64,000 nucleotides of DNA, taken from assembly GCF_018343525.1 (NCBI RefSeq), contig NZ_JAGYPH010000002.1:62001-126000 (forward strand), written 5' to 3'. This DNA is from Lederbergia citrea (GTDB lineage: Bacteria; Bacillota; Bacilli; Bacillales; Bacillaceae_C). The notes beneath the pieces were generated by a model that did no database searches, was not told the DNA's origin, and saw nothing but the letters and a program-made list of their open reading frames with translations. Each line of letters opens with the position of its first letter. The first letter of the stretch is position 1. This document shows positions 15,848 to 24,591 of the stretch, in pieces. Position numbers and translations under genes: made by a program.

Positions 15848-17659
15848 ATGAAAAAGATGAAAAGGTTATTATTTATTTGTTTGGTGGTTGGTCTTCTGGC
15901 AGCGGCTTTTACGATGCAGGCCTTGGCTAACACCGATGATACCGCTCTGCAGACGGTCATAGAGAAGTTCGAGTCGCTTGATGAGAATGTTTATACCCCA
16001 GCCACATATCGACTGGCCAAAATGGAATACGATAAAGTAAAGGATCTAATTGACGATCCAAAAGCCACGCCGAACGAACTCAACGATGCAATAAATGCTT
16101 TAAACAAACGTATCGTAGCACTGAGAGTCCGAAACGGTTCTGAGCCACTGTGGAAAACTTATGAGGACTACTTTGAAATAGGCAATATTTATAGTGGAGC
16201 TGGCAACTTAGATCCGAGTAATACTCGCGGCTTGTTGACATCTACCCACTTCAACTCACTCACGGCAGAAAATCACATGAAGCCCGACAACCTTTCCACT
16301 GGAGGCGCCGGACAGCCGGGTACTTTTAGAATTTTCGAGGGGTCGAACCACGTCTCCGACCAACTGGTTAAACAAGCACAAGAAAACGGCATAACGGTGC
16401 ACGGACACGTGCTGGTGTGGCACGGCCAGTCTCCCGGCTGGCTCAACGGAGGTACTAGTGGCAACTACACAAGATTACAGGCCAGAGAAAACATGGAGCA
16501 CTATATCAAAACCGTAGTCAAGCACTTCGACACCTATTATCCCGGTGTAGTTACAAGTTGGGACGTCGTCAACGAGGCGTTCATCGATGGAGTGTCACGC
16601 ATTCCTGAAGGCGCCAATTGGAAAGATTATCTTCGCCAAGGAAACCAGAGCGGCTGGTATAAGGCCTACAGCAACAGCATGTTAGAAGGCGAAGATCCGA
16701 GCGACTTCATCTATGATGCATTCGTGTTTGCCCGCAAAAATACTGACGCCAAGTTATTCTACAATGACTTTAATATGTATCAGGATGGCAAATCGAAGCT
16801 GGTCGCGATGATGGCTAAAGAACTCAACAAGCGGTACAAAAATGAGTATCCAGAAGATCCTCGTCAGTTAATCGAGGGTGTGGGTATGCAGTCCCACAAC
16901 TACATTATGGATACCCCGCCTTCCAGCGTGGAAAACGGAATCCTTAATCTCCTGTCCGCTGGAGTCGATCTTATCATTAGTGAGCTTGATCTGTTCTGCT
17001 GGTTTCCGTGGAACGCCGAGCCAACTGGTGGCTCAACTAGTGGTTACATGGATTTGAGAGACCGTGGGATTGAACATATAATCGGTTCGACAGGCACAGA
17101 GGAACAGAGAAATTACTGGATTAATCGTGGTATAACCAACGGCTCCGAGATTGAAGTAATACAGGCGGAGGTTTACGCCGAATACTTCCAAGTCTATAAG
17201 AATTACGCAGCTAGTATCGACCGCGTTACATTCTGGGGTCTTAACGACATTCAAAGTTGGAGAGGAGGTCACAATCCGCTAATGTGGAACAGTGATTTCT
17301 CCCCGAAGGACGCTTTCTACGCTGTGTCCGATCCTGAGGGCTACCTGGGCGTTGACCATAATTATGTTAAACCAGTTCCAGCCTCCAAAGTTGCTGGAAT
17401 CATTCTTGACTACAATGATATTAAGCCCGCTTATCGAGATGGAAGAAATGGCGGAAATTTTATCAGTGATGTTGCCAAGTTGATGGGTCCTAAGACATAT
17501 TTTAATAACGAGCCGCCTTCCATCAAGAAAGGAGAATTGGATTTATCCAATCGAGCCTACAGGAGAGCAGTATTTGATTTTCTTAAATCTCATCCAGGGA
17601 TGGAAGATAAGATTATAACCATGCCTCCGGACACATTCTTTATTAATAGTAAGAAATAA
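15848..17659 (+). CDS. Secreted endo-1,4-beta-xylanase, GH10, with FIVAR-like N-terminal module
   Basis: This 603-residue enzyme cuts the xylan backbone outside the cell. A signal peptide (MKKMKRLLFICLVVGLLAAA) ends near residue 30. A FIVAR-like three-helix module (about 32-88) comes next, then the GH10 barrel (about 100-515). HGHVLVWHGQSPGWL is the strand-3 motif; the acid/base glutamate is in WDVVNEAF (about residue 241) and the nucleophile in ISELDLF (about 379). After the barrel comes a tail of about 90 residues (IILDYNDIKPAYRDGR...) that I cannot assign. The barrel is visibly richer in G and C than its surroundings, suggesting transfer. I start at the ATG after AAAGGAC; an upstream ATG at 15821 lies in the AraC remnant. 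Confidence 0.9.
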   Translation: MKKMKRLLFICLVVGLLAAAFTMQALANTDDTALQTVIEKFESLDENVYTPATYRLAKMEYDKVKDLIDDPKATPNELNDAINALNKRIVALRVRNGSEPLWKTYEDYFEIGNIYSGAGNLDPSNTRGLLTSTHFNSLTAENHMKPDNLSTGGAGQPGTFRIFEGSNHVSDQLVKQAQENGITVHGHVLVWHGQSPGWLNGGTSGNYTRLQARENMEHYIKTVVKHFDTYYPGVVTSWDVVNEAFIDGVSRIPEGANWKDYLRQGNQSGWYKAYSNSMLEGEDPSDFIYDAFVFARKNTDAKLFYNDFNMYQDGKSKLVAMMAKELNKRYKNEYPEDPRQLIEGVGMQSHNYIMDTPPSSVENGILNLLSAGVDLIISELDLFCWFPWNAEPTGGSTSGYMDLRDRGIEHIIGSTGTEEQRNYWINRGITNGSEIEVIQAEVYAEYFQVYKNYAASIDRVTFWGLNDIQSWRGGHNPLMWNSDFSPKDAFYAVSDPEGYLGVDHNYVKPVPASKVAGIILDYNDIKPAYRDGRNGGNFISDVAKLMGPKTYFNNEPPSIKKGELDLSNRAYRRAVFDFLKSHPGMEDKIITMPPDTFFINSKK

Positions 17660-17708
17660 TCCTCAAGTAGTTATACTACAAAATTTATTATAATAAGATT
17701 TTAGCGAG

Positions 17709-17752
17709 ATAAAGCAGTCCCTTGGAGTTTTCTCTAGGGGGCTGCTTTATCC
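17709..17752 (+). terminator. Terminator of the xylanase gene
   Basis: ATAAAGCAGTCCCT pairs with AGGGGGCTGCTTTAT around a T-rich loop, 50 bases after the xylanase stop. Confidence 0.75.
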
Positions 17753-17833
17753 ATTTGAAGGATGTGTTTTTTCAAAAAAGACTTTTCATTATTTTACTTT
17801 CCTAATAGCACTATTCTATTGTTTTCTCGATAG

Positions 17834-17875
17834 TAAAAACCACAAACCAATTTGTAAAGAATGATCTGTGGTTTA
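17834..17875 (-). terminator. Terminator of the racemase-family gene
   Basis: On the minus strand AAACCACA pairs with TGTGGTTT and TTTAC follows. The first arm overlaps the stop codon of the racemase-family gene. Confidence 0.6.
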
Positions 17876-18580
17876 CGATTTTAATTCAATTGCTTTTTTG
17901 ATTGCCAACTTGGCTAACAAAAAAGTTGGATCGACCAGCTTTATATCTGTATCAAAGTACGGAAAAAGAAGAGGGATCTCAGTACAACCGCCGATAATCC
18001 TTGAAATACCTTCTAATTGATATGTTTCTATCATTTGATTTAATTCCTCTATATATGAGTTTGTATGAATTTCTCCTGTTTTCACATCATTAATTGCAAG
18101 GGTTACTAACTTTTGTTCCTCTTCATTCGGTAAAACAATTTTATAAGTGCTGCCTTTAAATGCATTTTGATATAATTGATGCTGAATGGTTGATTCAGTA
18201 GCAAAAAGGAGTATTTTTTCACTTACATTTGAATTACACTCCAATAAATGTTGAACTGTATTTTCAATCATACTATAAAAAGGTATGGTAACATTTCTTC
18301 TAAGTTCATCTATCCAGATATGGGCTGAATTACAGGCAATAATTATAAAATCAGCGCCAGCACGCTTTAAAACAAAAGCTGATCGAATTAATTCTTGTAA
18401 CGGACTTTTGGCTCCTTTGTTGAAAGCTTCCATTCTAGAAGGAATTTTTGGATTATTATAAATGATGATTTGGTGGTGATCCTGTTCAATTTTGGCAGGT
18501 GTATTGGAAACTATTTTTTGAAATAAATCTATCGTTGCAAACGGGCCCATTCCACCAAGAATTCCAATCGTCTTCACCAT
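17873..18580 (-). CDS. Aspartate/glutamate racemase family protein
   Basis: This 235-residue protein belongs to the cofactor-independent Asp/Glu racemase family. Signatures are the N-terminal TIGILGGMGPFATIDLF, the first catalytic cysteine in IIACNSAH (about residue 84) and the second in IIGGCTEIPLL (about 193). Members interconvert L- and D-amino acids or handle related acids. I start at MVKTIG because all relatives begin there. The ATG lies one base after the stop of the upstream ATP-grasp gene, so translation is probably coupled. The pairing with a coat-associated ATP-grasp ligase suggests supply of a D-amino acid for a ligation step; this is inference. Confidence 0.88.
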   Translation of the reverse strand: MVKTIGILGGMGPFATIDLFQKIVSNTPAKIEQDHHQIIIYNNPKIPSRMEAFNKGAKSPLQELIRSAFVLKRAGADFIIIACNSAHIWIDELRRNVTIPFYSMIENTVQHLLECNSNVSEKILLFATESTIQHQLYQNAFKGSTYKIVLPNEEEQKLVTLAINDVKTGEIHTNSYIEELNQMIETYQLEGISRIIGGCTEIPLLFPYFDTDIKLVDPTFLLAKLAIKKAIELKS

Positions 18581-18581
18581 A

Positions 18582-19916
18582 TTATTGAGAATCCCTATTG
18601 CCCGGAAACCCGGCCATATATTTTGCATAAAGCATACTTGAGTTTTTGATTTTAGAAATCGTATCATAGTCGCCAACATGTGAAAAAATATGATCATTCG
18701 GGGCATGGTTGTTTATTTCAATTAGCCAAATGTGATGATGGCGGTCAATACCGATATCAATCCCGTATTTATAGATGCTCTCATATTTATCCAGCTCTTT
18801 AGCAGCTTTAATCGCAATTTCAGACATTTTTTGGCGATAACTTAGCATCTCGGCATTAGTTAGATTAAAAGATGATAAAAGTAATGTTTCTCCTCGTTCT
18901 ACTTTTCCTCCACTTGAACGGTTGCTAACAACACTACCTTCCACACCTCTTCTTCCTACCATACCAACATCTTCCCATTGTCCATTCTCGTTTTTTATAA
19001 GAACAATTCGATAATCAATGAGATGGTTTTTTTCAATTTCTAAATCAATTTCTTGCTGTATAACATACTTCTCACTTTTAAATTTAGCTCTAACATAATT
19101 AAGCAGCTCGTTTTCAGAGAAAAAATCGATTGTCTTATTTTCTTTATCGCTTCGAAATTTAACACAAAATATATTTGGCTTTGCTATAAACTTTTCTACA
19201 CCCATTCCCTTTAATCCTGATAATGGCTTTACATAAATGGTTCGAAAGTTTTTCAAATAATGTAGGATATCTTCTGGCTTTTTATATAAGTATGTTTTGG
19301 GTAGATGGGGGATCAAATCTTTATTTAAACTAAGCAATTGATACATTTTCCATTTATTAATATAAGCTGAATTGAAAAAACGTGAACCATAAAGGTTTTT
19401 TAAATCATTTTGTCTTTTTGTGGACAAGAGCATTCGCTTTATGATGACTGTAGGAAAAGGGAAAGTTCTTTTTTCCCATCTTCTTGAAGTTGGATTGTAA
19501 ATAGGACCATTTATCTTTGCATTTTTTTCATCCATACCTTCCAGCGAAAATGCTGCTATAACTCCCCTCACTAACGGATATTGTCGAATGATAAACTTAA
19601 GATATTTTACTTTTTCTCTAAGTTCAGATTGGTAGTTCGCTATTAACAGTCCAATAAATGGCCCTATGATGATTCGATTTTTTTCAATGGCTAGTTCGTA
19701 TTCAGCTTCTAAAGGAAGCCGTAATTTGTCTATAACCGTCTTGGATAACCCGATTTCATTTTCTTTTAACGTATTTAACTGTTTGCAAGCAACCTTCATT
19801 TTTTGAAAACCGAAGTGAATAGTCGTTGTTTTGTCTATTAATTTACTTTGATTAGGAAGGACAAAAAGACAATGACTTTGACTATTTATGGCTACTACTT
19901 TAATAACATTTCTCAA
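18582..19916 (-). CDS. YheC/YheD family coat-associated ATP-grasp protein
   Basis: This protein of about 444 residues has the arrangement of Bacillus YheC/YheD: an N-terminal domain of about 180 residues, then FFNSAYINKWKMYQLLSLN and an ATP-grasp core (VKPLSGLKGMGVEKF, YVIQQEIDL, DYRIVLIKNENGQW, GIDIGIDRHHHIWLIEINNH). The last motif supplies the metal-binding Glu/Asn. ATP-grasp enzymes join a carboxylate to an amine; in spore formers this family is tied to the coat or cortex. The start is uncertain: a TTG (LRNVIKVVAIN) follows GGGGGTGA well, while an ATG 45 bases upstream has no site. It is the first gene of a two-gene operon with the racemase. Confidence 0.85.
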   Translation of the reverse strand: MRNVIKVVAINSQSHCLFVLPNQSKLIDKTTTIHFGFQKMKVACKQLNTLKENEIGLSKTVIDKLRLPLEAEYELAIEKNRIIIGPFIGLLIANYQSELREKVKYLKFIIRQYPLVRGVIAAFSLEGMDEKNAKINGPIYNPTSRRWEKRTFPFPTVIIKRMLLSTKRQNDLKNLYGSRFFNSAYINKWKMYQLLSLNKDLIPHLPKTYLYKKPEDILHYLKNFRTIYVKPLSGLKGMGVEKFIAKPNIFCVKFRSDKENKTIDFFSENELLNYVRAKFKSEKYVIQQEIDLEIEKNHLIDYRIVLIKNENGQWEDVGMVGRRGVEGSVVSNRSSGGKVERGETLLLSSFNLTNAEMLSYRQKMSEIAIKAAKELDKYESIYKYGIDIGIDRHHHIWLIEINNHAPNDHIFSHVGDYDTISKIKNSSMLYAKYMAGFPGNRDSQ

Positions 19917-20228
19917 ACGTTCACCCCCTACATTGCTATTGTTCATAATATGTTTAAACAAAAAGATATGTATAAACGATTTCCCCTTAGCTTAATCCCA
20001 ATTGTCGAAAGTCGACTCCGACACTTTCTATAAAAGTTGGGTAAATAGTAGAAATATGCATTTAAATAGGACAATCACAGTGCCACTTTGCTAATTAGAG
20101 CAATATATTTAAGTAGTCCAATTGAAGGGGGGAATAATGAATGGGTGTTCTTTGTTCCTGCTGAGTCCTTATCAGTGCTGTCTAGGAGAATAACAATGTC
20201 AAAGGTGACTACTTAACTTACTTGGCTA
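19917..20228. other. Divergent intergenic region
   Basis: It lies between the minus-strand ATP-grasp gene and plus-strand genes. A possible 18-codon frame at 20137-20193 (MNGCSLFLLSPYQCCLGE) has a good GGGGGG site but no known relative. No clear promoter was found on either strand. Confidence 0.3.
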
Positions 20229-20348
20229 ATGTTTGAAGAAAACAATTCAGAAATAAATATAATCAACTTTGACATCGGGATTACACCGGGAGATATCTGG
20301 AATATTGAAGACAATTATATCCCCGATCTTACTGTTTTTAATGAATAA
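20229..20348 (+). CDS. Short ORF upstream of the second ATP-grasp gene
   Basis: It encodes 39 residues beginning MFEENNSEINIINFDIGIT and containing GDIWNIEDNYIPDLTVFNE. The ending looks like the segment that precedes the ATP-grasp core in YheC/YheD proteins (IPD-VTVFN), so it may be a surviving part of the missing N-terminal domain of the next gene rather than an independent peptide. There is no clear ribosome site. Confidence 0.3.
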   Translation: MFEENNSEINIINFDIGITPGDIWNIEDNYIPDLTVFNE

Positions 20349-20368
20349 ACTGAAATGAGGTGAATTTA

Positions 20369-21142
20369 ATGAACGAGGATTTTGGAAAATGGACTCAAAA
20401 TTTACTTTTGAAACAAAATCGCTTAATAGCAAAAAGAATTCCAAAAACGAAAAAATATAGTATTGAAAACCTATCAGATTTCCTCAGCCGCTTTGACAAC
20501 GTCTATGTTAAACACGAAACATCAGGACAAGGGAGAGGGGTTTTCAAAGCTTACGTAGGAAAAGATGGAAGCTATTGTTTTAATGGCTTTTCAATCTCAG
20601 GAAAGCCAATCAAGCAATGTGTTAATACGATTAAGGATTTTCACCGAATCTTGCGCCCGTATGAGAAATTAGGGAGGTTAGGGAAATATATTATTCAGGA
20701 AGGCATCCAAAGTGTTACTCGTCATGGACTGCCGTTTGGCATTCGGGTTCATGTACAAAAACATAAAGGAGAATGGCTAATTAGTGGAATGAATGCAAAG
20801 ATTGGAACGCCAGCAACAATCGATAGTGGTATTCTTAATTTCTCAAGAAGTGCTAAAGTCATATCGATTGATGAGCTTTTGTCGATACATTTAAAACTGG
20901 ATGATAGAAAGAAGGAACAAGTAATTGATGATTTAGAGAACCTTACTATCTCAGCAGCTAAAATTATGGACTTACATTTTCCTGATAAGGAATATGGCAT
21001 TGACTTTGGCATAAATCCACAAGGAAACCCCATCTTATATGAAGTGAATAGAAATCCAGGAGTCGCAGCATTTGCCGAGATTGAAAATAAAGTCCTCTTG
21101 AAACGAATTATGAAAATTCGAAGATTAGAAAAGAAGGGGTGA
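20369..21142 (+). CDS. YheC/YheD-type ATP-grasp protein, short form
   Basis: This 257-residue protein is essentially the ATP-grasp part of YheC/YheD: FGKWTQNLLLKQN, then IPKTKKYSIENLSDFLSRFD, the nucleotide loop VKHETSGQGRGVF, YIIQEGIQSV, FGIRVHVQKHKGEW and the C-terminal metal motif GIDFGINPQGNPILYEVNRN. Full-length relatives have about 180 more residues at the N-terminus. GAGGTGA stands five bases before the ATG. The lack of the N-terminal domain means either a naturally short paralogue or a gene truncated by rearrangement. It is not in the same transcript as the longer paralogue, which points away from it. Confidence 0.8.
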   Translation: MNEDFGKWTQNLLLKQNRLIAKRIPKTKKYSIENLSDFLSRFDNVYVKHETSGQGRGVFKAYVGKDGSYCFNGFSISGKPIKQCVNTIKDFHRILRPYEKLGRLGKYIIQEGIQSVTRHGLPFGIRVHVQKHKGEWLISGMNAKIGTPATIDSGILNFSRSAKVISIDELLSIHLKLDDRKKEQVIDDLENLTISAAKIMDLHFPDKEYGIDFGINPQGNPILYEVNRNPGVAAFAEIENKVLLKRIMKIRRLEKKG

Positions 21143-21143
21143 T

Positions 21144-21362
21144 TTGCTTTTTATTAATGGAAGCTGTAAAAACCATGTAAAAGCATCAATTGGAACAGCT
21201 TTAACAAGTTTAGTCGATAGTTATGGTCATGCCTTTATTGATGGTCAGCTTATTCCTCATTCTACAATGAAAAAGATAAATTCGAATATTGTGCTTGGAA
21301 AAAAGGCGACTAAAATGGTGTCCTTTTTCGCCTATAAACCTCATTTAGATGCGTTACGGTGA
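21144..21362 (+). pseudogene. Unknown reading frame that ends inside repeat copy C
   Basis: A frame of 72 codons starts at a TTG one base after the ATP-grasp stop, with GGGGTGA overlapping the stop, so it could be translated. It reads GSCKNHVKASIGTALTSLVD and FIDGQLIPHSTMKK, coding-like but unassigned. Its last ten codons (YKPHLDALR) are encoded by repeat copy C. The original 3' end has therefore probably been lost at the repeat. Confidence 0.4.
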
Positions 21363-21390
21363 ACCGTGTCACAAATAGATGCGGTTTATT
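21336..21390 (+). repeat. Dispersed terminator-like repeat, copy C
   Basis: The copy reads AAACCTCATTTAGATGCGTT then ACGGTGAACCGTGTCACAA and ATAGATGCGGTTTA. The outer arms AAACC/GGTTT pair, and ACGG-TGAA-CCGT forms the inner hairpin. It provides the last codons of the frame that runs into it. Confidence 0.7.
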
Positions 21391-21448
21391 GGTGAATGAT
21401 TTTCCCTGTAAGGCTTATTGAATATTTTTATTGAAGGGGTTTGATTAT

Positions 21449-22513
21449 TTGGCGTTTATCAAAGGAATAGAATTAAGTAGGAGATTTTATTATGAAATTA
21501 TTGAACAAGTAATATCGAGCAACTTTCCTAAATTGCAGTACACATCAGCACTGATTGGTCCTGGAAGCGAGGTACTTGGTTTTGATACCGAAATGTCAAC
21601 GGATCACGATTGGGGTCCGCGTTTGTTTTTATTTCTTCAGAAAAATGATATGAATCTTGTAAATGATATTTATCAGGTGTTACAAAAAAATATACCGGTT
21701 CAATTTTACGGATATACTGTAGATTTGAAACAAACTGTGATTACTTCGTTAGAACAGTTTATTAAACGAAGCCTCGCTATAGATATACACAAGGATATCC
21801 AATTAATTGATTGGCTTACATTTCCATCACAAGTTTTAGCAGAAATTGTGGGTGGTGAGGTTTTCCGTGATGATACAGGACAACTGACTAAACTCCGCAA
21901 ACAGTTGAATTACTATCCTTATGACATATGGTTATTTCAAATGGCGTCCACCTGGAACAGGATTGGACAAGAAGAACATTTGGTACTTCGATCTGGATAT
22001 ATGGGGGATGAACTTGGTTCTTCCATAATCGGATCAAGAATTGTCAGGGATATCATGAATCTGTGTTTCCTGATGGAACGACAATATGCACCATATCCTA
22101 AATGGTTTGGAACGGCATTTAAGGGATTGAAATGCGCAGATGAATTGTTACCAATGTTGACGAATGCTCAATCGGCAAGAACATGGAGAGAGCGTGAAGA
22201 CGCATTATGTAAGGTGTATGAGTTCATTGCAAGTAAACATAATCAGTTGGGTATTACTGAAAATATGACTAATCAGGTTACCTTTTTCTATGATCGCCCG
22301 TTTAAAGTCATTCAAGGGGGAATGTTTGCAGATGTAATCGCAAGAAAAATCACGGATTCGGCGATTCGGAAGTTGTCCCAAAAACGATTAATTGGAGCAA
22401 TCGATCAAGTTACTGATAATACTGATTTTCGATCTATCAATCAGTGGTGCACTGATGAACATTCTACAGAAAGAAACATAGTGAGGTTACTGTATAACAA
22501 AATACTAGAATAG
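21449..22513 (+). CDS. DUF4037 domain protein (nucleotidyltransferase-like)
   Basis: This 354-residue protein matches DUF4037, with an N-terminal nucleotidyltransferase-like part containing GPGSEVLGFDTEMSTDHDWG, where the Asp/His-Asp cluster is the likely metal site. A long helical C-terminal region follows (RTWREREDALCKVYEFIA). I chose the TTG start reading LAFIKGIELSRRF because GAAGGGG lies nine bases before it; a TTG six codons earlier has no site. Substrates of DUF4037 proteins are unknown; the fold suggests transfer of a nucleotide to a small molecule such as an aminoglycoside-like compound. It is monocistronic. Confidence 0.82.
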   Translation: MAFIKGIELSRRFYYEIIEQVISSNFPKLQYTSALIGPGSEVLGFDTEMSTDHDWGPRLFLFLQKNDMNLVNDIYQVLQKNIPVQFYGYTVDLKQTVITSLEQFIKRSLAIDIHKDIQLIDWLTFPSQVLAEIVGGEVFRDDTGQLTKLRKQLNYYPYDIWLFQMASTWNRIGQEEHLVLRSGYMGDELGSSIIGSRIVRDIMNLCFLMERQYAPYPKWFGTAFKGLKCADELLPMLTNAQSARTWREREDALCKVYEFIASKHNQLGITENMTNQVTFFYDRPFKVIQGGMFADVIARKITDSAIRKLSQKRLIGAIDQVTDNTDFRSINQWCTDEHSTERNIVRLLYNKILE

Positions 22514-22535
22514 ATTCATTTCTGTGAAGCAACTA

Positions 22536-22587
22536 TAAAACGGCAAGTATTAACGGCGTGGTGAACCTTATCATAAGCGGTTTTTTC
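22536..22587 (+). repeat. Dispersed terminator-like repeat, copy D
   Basis: The copy reads AAAACGGCAAGTATTAACGG then CGTGGTGAACCTTATCATAA and GCGGTTTTTTCC. It keeps the GGTGAACC-TATCATAA core and the terminal T-run. It lies 25 bases after the DUF4037 stop and may act as that gene's terminator. Confidence 0.6.
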
Positions 22588-22737
22588 CTATTGAGAACGA
22601 TGCCCAATTTTCTATGGAAGCGCAAAAAACTGGTCATTATTATCACAGGAGGATAAATAATCAGTTCGTTGATCCTGTCCTCTTCCGTAAAAAGTATACA
22701 TATTTAGAAGAGATAAGGACTTAACGCGATTATTTAT

Positions 22738-22756
22738 TTGTTCTGATATAATAGTT
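22738..22756 (+). promoter_or_regulatory. Extended -10 promoter of the MscS-type channel gene
   Basis: TGATATAAT is a perfect extended -10 element about 75 bases before the channel gene. No convincing -35 box is seen, which is usual for extended -10 promoters. Confidence 0.5.
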
Positions 22757-22823
22757 AATATCTCATTACATATGAGTTTTCAAATTACGATGCCATGAAA
22801 TAGTAAATACAAAGGAGGAAATA

Positions 22824-24089
22824 ATGGATTTTATTAAAAATTTGCTTTTAGAGTTTGGATTGAATCCTACCTTAGCTAGGCATCTTTCTACTATTATTAT
22901 GATTCTATTTATTGCGCTGATCTGTTTCGTAGCGAATTTTATCACAAAAAAGATAGTAATTAGAGTCATTACTCATATCGTGACAAAAAACAAATTACAC
23001 TGGGGTAACATTCTTTTGGAAAGAAAGGTCTTTCGTAAGTTATCTCATATTGTTCCTGCAATTATTATTTATTACTTTTCTTCAACCTTTCTAACCTATC
23101 AAGAATTGATAGAAAAGGGTGCGATGGCCTATTTAATTATTGTAATATTAACGGTTGTTAATAGCTTATTAAATGCCATCACTGATATTTATCAAACATT
23201 TGACATATCTAAAGTTAGGCCTATTAAAGGATATGTACAGGTTGTTAAAATTATTGTCATAACGCTAGGGGGCATCTTGGTTATCGCGAACTTAATGGGG
23301 GAGAGTCCGCTTATTCTTCTAAGTGGGATTGGTGCTCTCTCAGCGGTATTGATGTTGGTATTTAAAGATTCCTTATTAGGACTCGTTGCTGGGATTCAGT
23401 TGACTTCCAATGATATGGTGCGAGTTGGTGATTGGATTGAGATGCCTAAATATGGGGCAGATGGTGACGTTATAGATATCTCTTTAAATACAGTTATGGT
23501 GCAAAATTGGGATAAAACGATTACGATGGTTCCAAGCTATGCTATGATATCCGATTCTTTTATTAATTGGAGAGGGATGCAAAGCTCTGGAGGACGACGA
23601 ATTAAACGGTCCTTATTTATCGATACAAATAGTATTTCATTTTGTACCGAGGAGATGATTGAGAAATTTAAAAATATCCATTATCTTTCGGACTATATCA
23701 TCAATAGAGAACGTGAAATTGCGGAATATAATAGGAATAACGAATTTAACCGCAGTAACCCAGTAAATGGTAGGGCTCTTACGAATCTAGGGGTATTTAG
23801 AGCATATATTAGCAAATACCTGCAAAATCATCCTGGAATCAATCAGGAAATGACCTTAATGGTTAGACTGTTAGCGCCCAGCGAAAACGGGGTGCCAATA
23901 GAAATATATGCTTTTACAAATGATGTAAGATGGGTAGTGTATGAATCGGTTCAAGGTGATATCTTTGACCATCTTTTTGCCATAGCACCAGAGTTTGGAC
24001 TTAGAATATTCCAAAATCCATCTGGTAATGATTTGAAAACCCTTGTTAATGAATCAACAAGAGATGTAATGGTGATGGAAAGGGAATGA
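22824..24089 (+). CDS. MscS family mechanosensitive ion channel (YbdG-like)
   Basis: This 421-residue inner-membrane protein has about four or five N-terminal hydrophobic helices (first near 18-40), then the MscS pore and beta domain: SGIGALSAVLMLVFKDSLLGLVAG is the Gly/Ala-rich pore helix region near residues 168-191, followed by GDWIEMPKYGADGDVIDISL. The long C-terminal part and the sequence MVPSYAMISDSFINWRGM are typical of YbdG/YnaI-size members. It should open on membrane tension to relieve osmotic downshock. AAAGGAGGAAAT precedes the ATG. It stands alone with its own extended -10 promoter. Confidence 0.9.
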   Translation: MDFIKNLLLEFGLNPTLARHLSTIIMILFIALICFVANFITKKIVIRVITHIVTKNKLHWGNILLERKVFRKLSHIVPAIIIYYFSSTFLTYQELIEKGAMAYLIIVILTVVNSLLNAITDIYQTFDISKVRPIKGYVQVVKIIVITLGGILVIANLMGESPLILLSGIGALSAVLMLVFKDSLLGLVAGIQLTSNDMVRVGDWIEMPKYGADGDVIDISLNTVMVQNWDKTITMVPSYAMISDSFINWRGMQSSGGRRIKRSLFIDTNSISFCTEEMIEKFKNIHYLSDYIINREREIAEYNRNNEFNRSNPVNGRALTNLGVFRAYISKYLQNHPGINQEMTLMVRLLAPSENGVPIEIYAFTNDVRWVVYESVQGDIFDHLFAIAPEFGLRIFQNPSGNDLKTLVNESTRDVMVMERE

Positions 24090-24109
24090 TAACAACCTTG
24101 TTATCATTG
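24086..24109. terminator. Perfect inverted repeat over the channel stop codon
   Basis: AATGATAACAA and TTGTTATCATT flank CC and include the TGA stop of the channel gene. There is no T-run after it, so it may be a weak terminator or a 3'-end stabiliser. Confidence 0.45.
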
Positions 24110-24309
24110 GATAAGATAAAGTTATGAAGAAAAACCTGCAGATCCAAAAGGCAATAAATAAGTTATTTTAGCCTCTCCTAAATGATCACGGAGTAATTTA
24201 ACATATTCAGGTTATTATAATACAGCTATTGTTGTTATTTAAACCAATATCTAAATAGCAGCAATACCATACACCTATAATAGCTATAGTGATAACGGAG
24301 GGAAATAAC

Positions 24310-24420
24310 ATGGTTAAAGACTCAGAAGCACACAAAGTAAATACAAATGGTGAAGGTAAACGACCACCTGAACAACAAAAGAAAAAAGGTAAATCTAATG
24401 CCCGTGGCGGAAGAAATTAA
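24310..24420 (+). CDS. Small basic hydrophilic peptide
   Basis: This 36-residue ORF has a strong ribosome site (CGGAGGGAAATAAC) and a strong terminator right after it, which together argue that it is a real gene although it is very short. The product begins MVKDSEAHKVNTNGEGKRPP and ends KSNARGGRN, with no hydrophobic segment. In size and composition it resembles minor small spore proteins of Bacillus, but I do not recognise a family. Confidence 0.6.
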   Translation: MVKDSEAHKVNTNGEGKRPPEQQKKKGKSNARGGRN

Positions 24421-24444
24421 AGCCATCAGGTTAAGAGTTTAATT

Positions 24445-24492
24445 AAACACTCACGAATGTTGGAATATCAACGTTTGTGGGTGTTTTTTTTT
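24445..24492 (+). terminator. Terminator of the small peptide gene
   Basis: AAACACTCACGAATGT pairs with ACGTTTGTGGGTGTT and is followed by a run of T. Confidence 0.8.
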
Positions 24493-24591
24493 GAATGCTA
24501 TATCGTAAATTGCTTGATGGCTTCGTCCCAAATTAAATGTGAAACGACCACTTACTGTCATTTATTTACGATAAAATTCTCTTGTTGGTTT

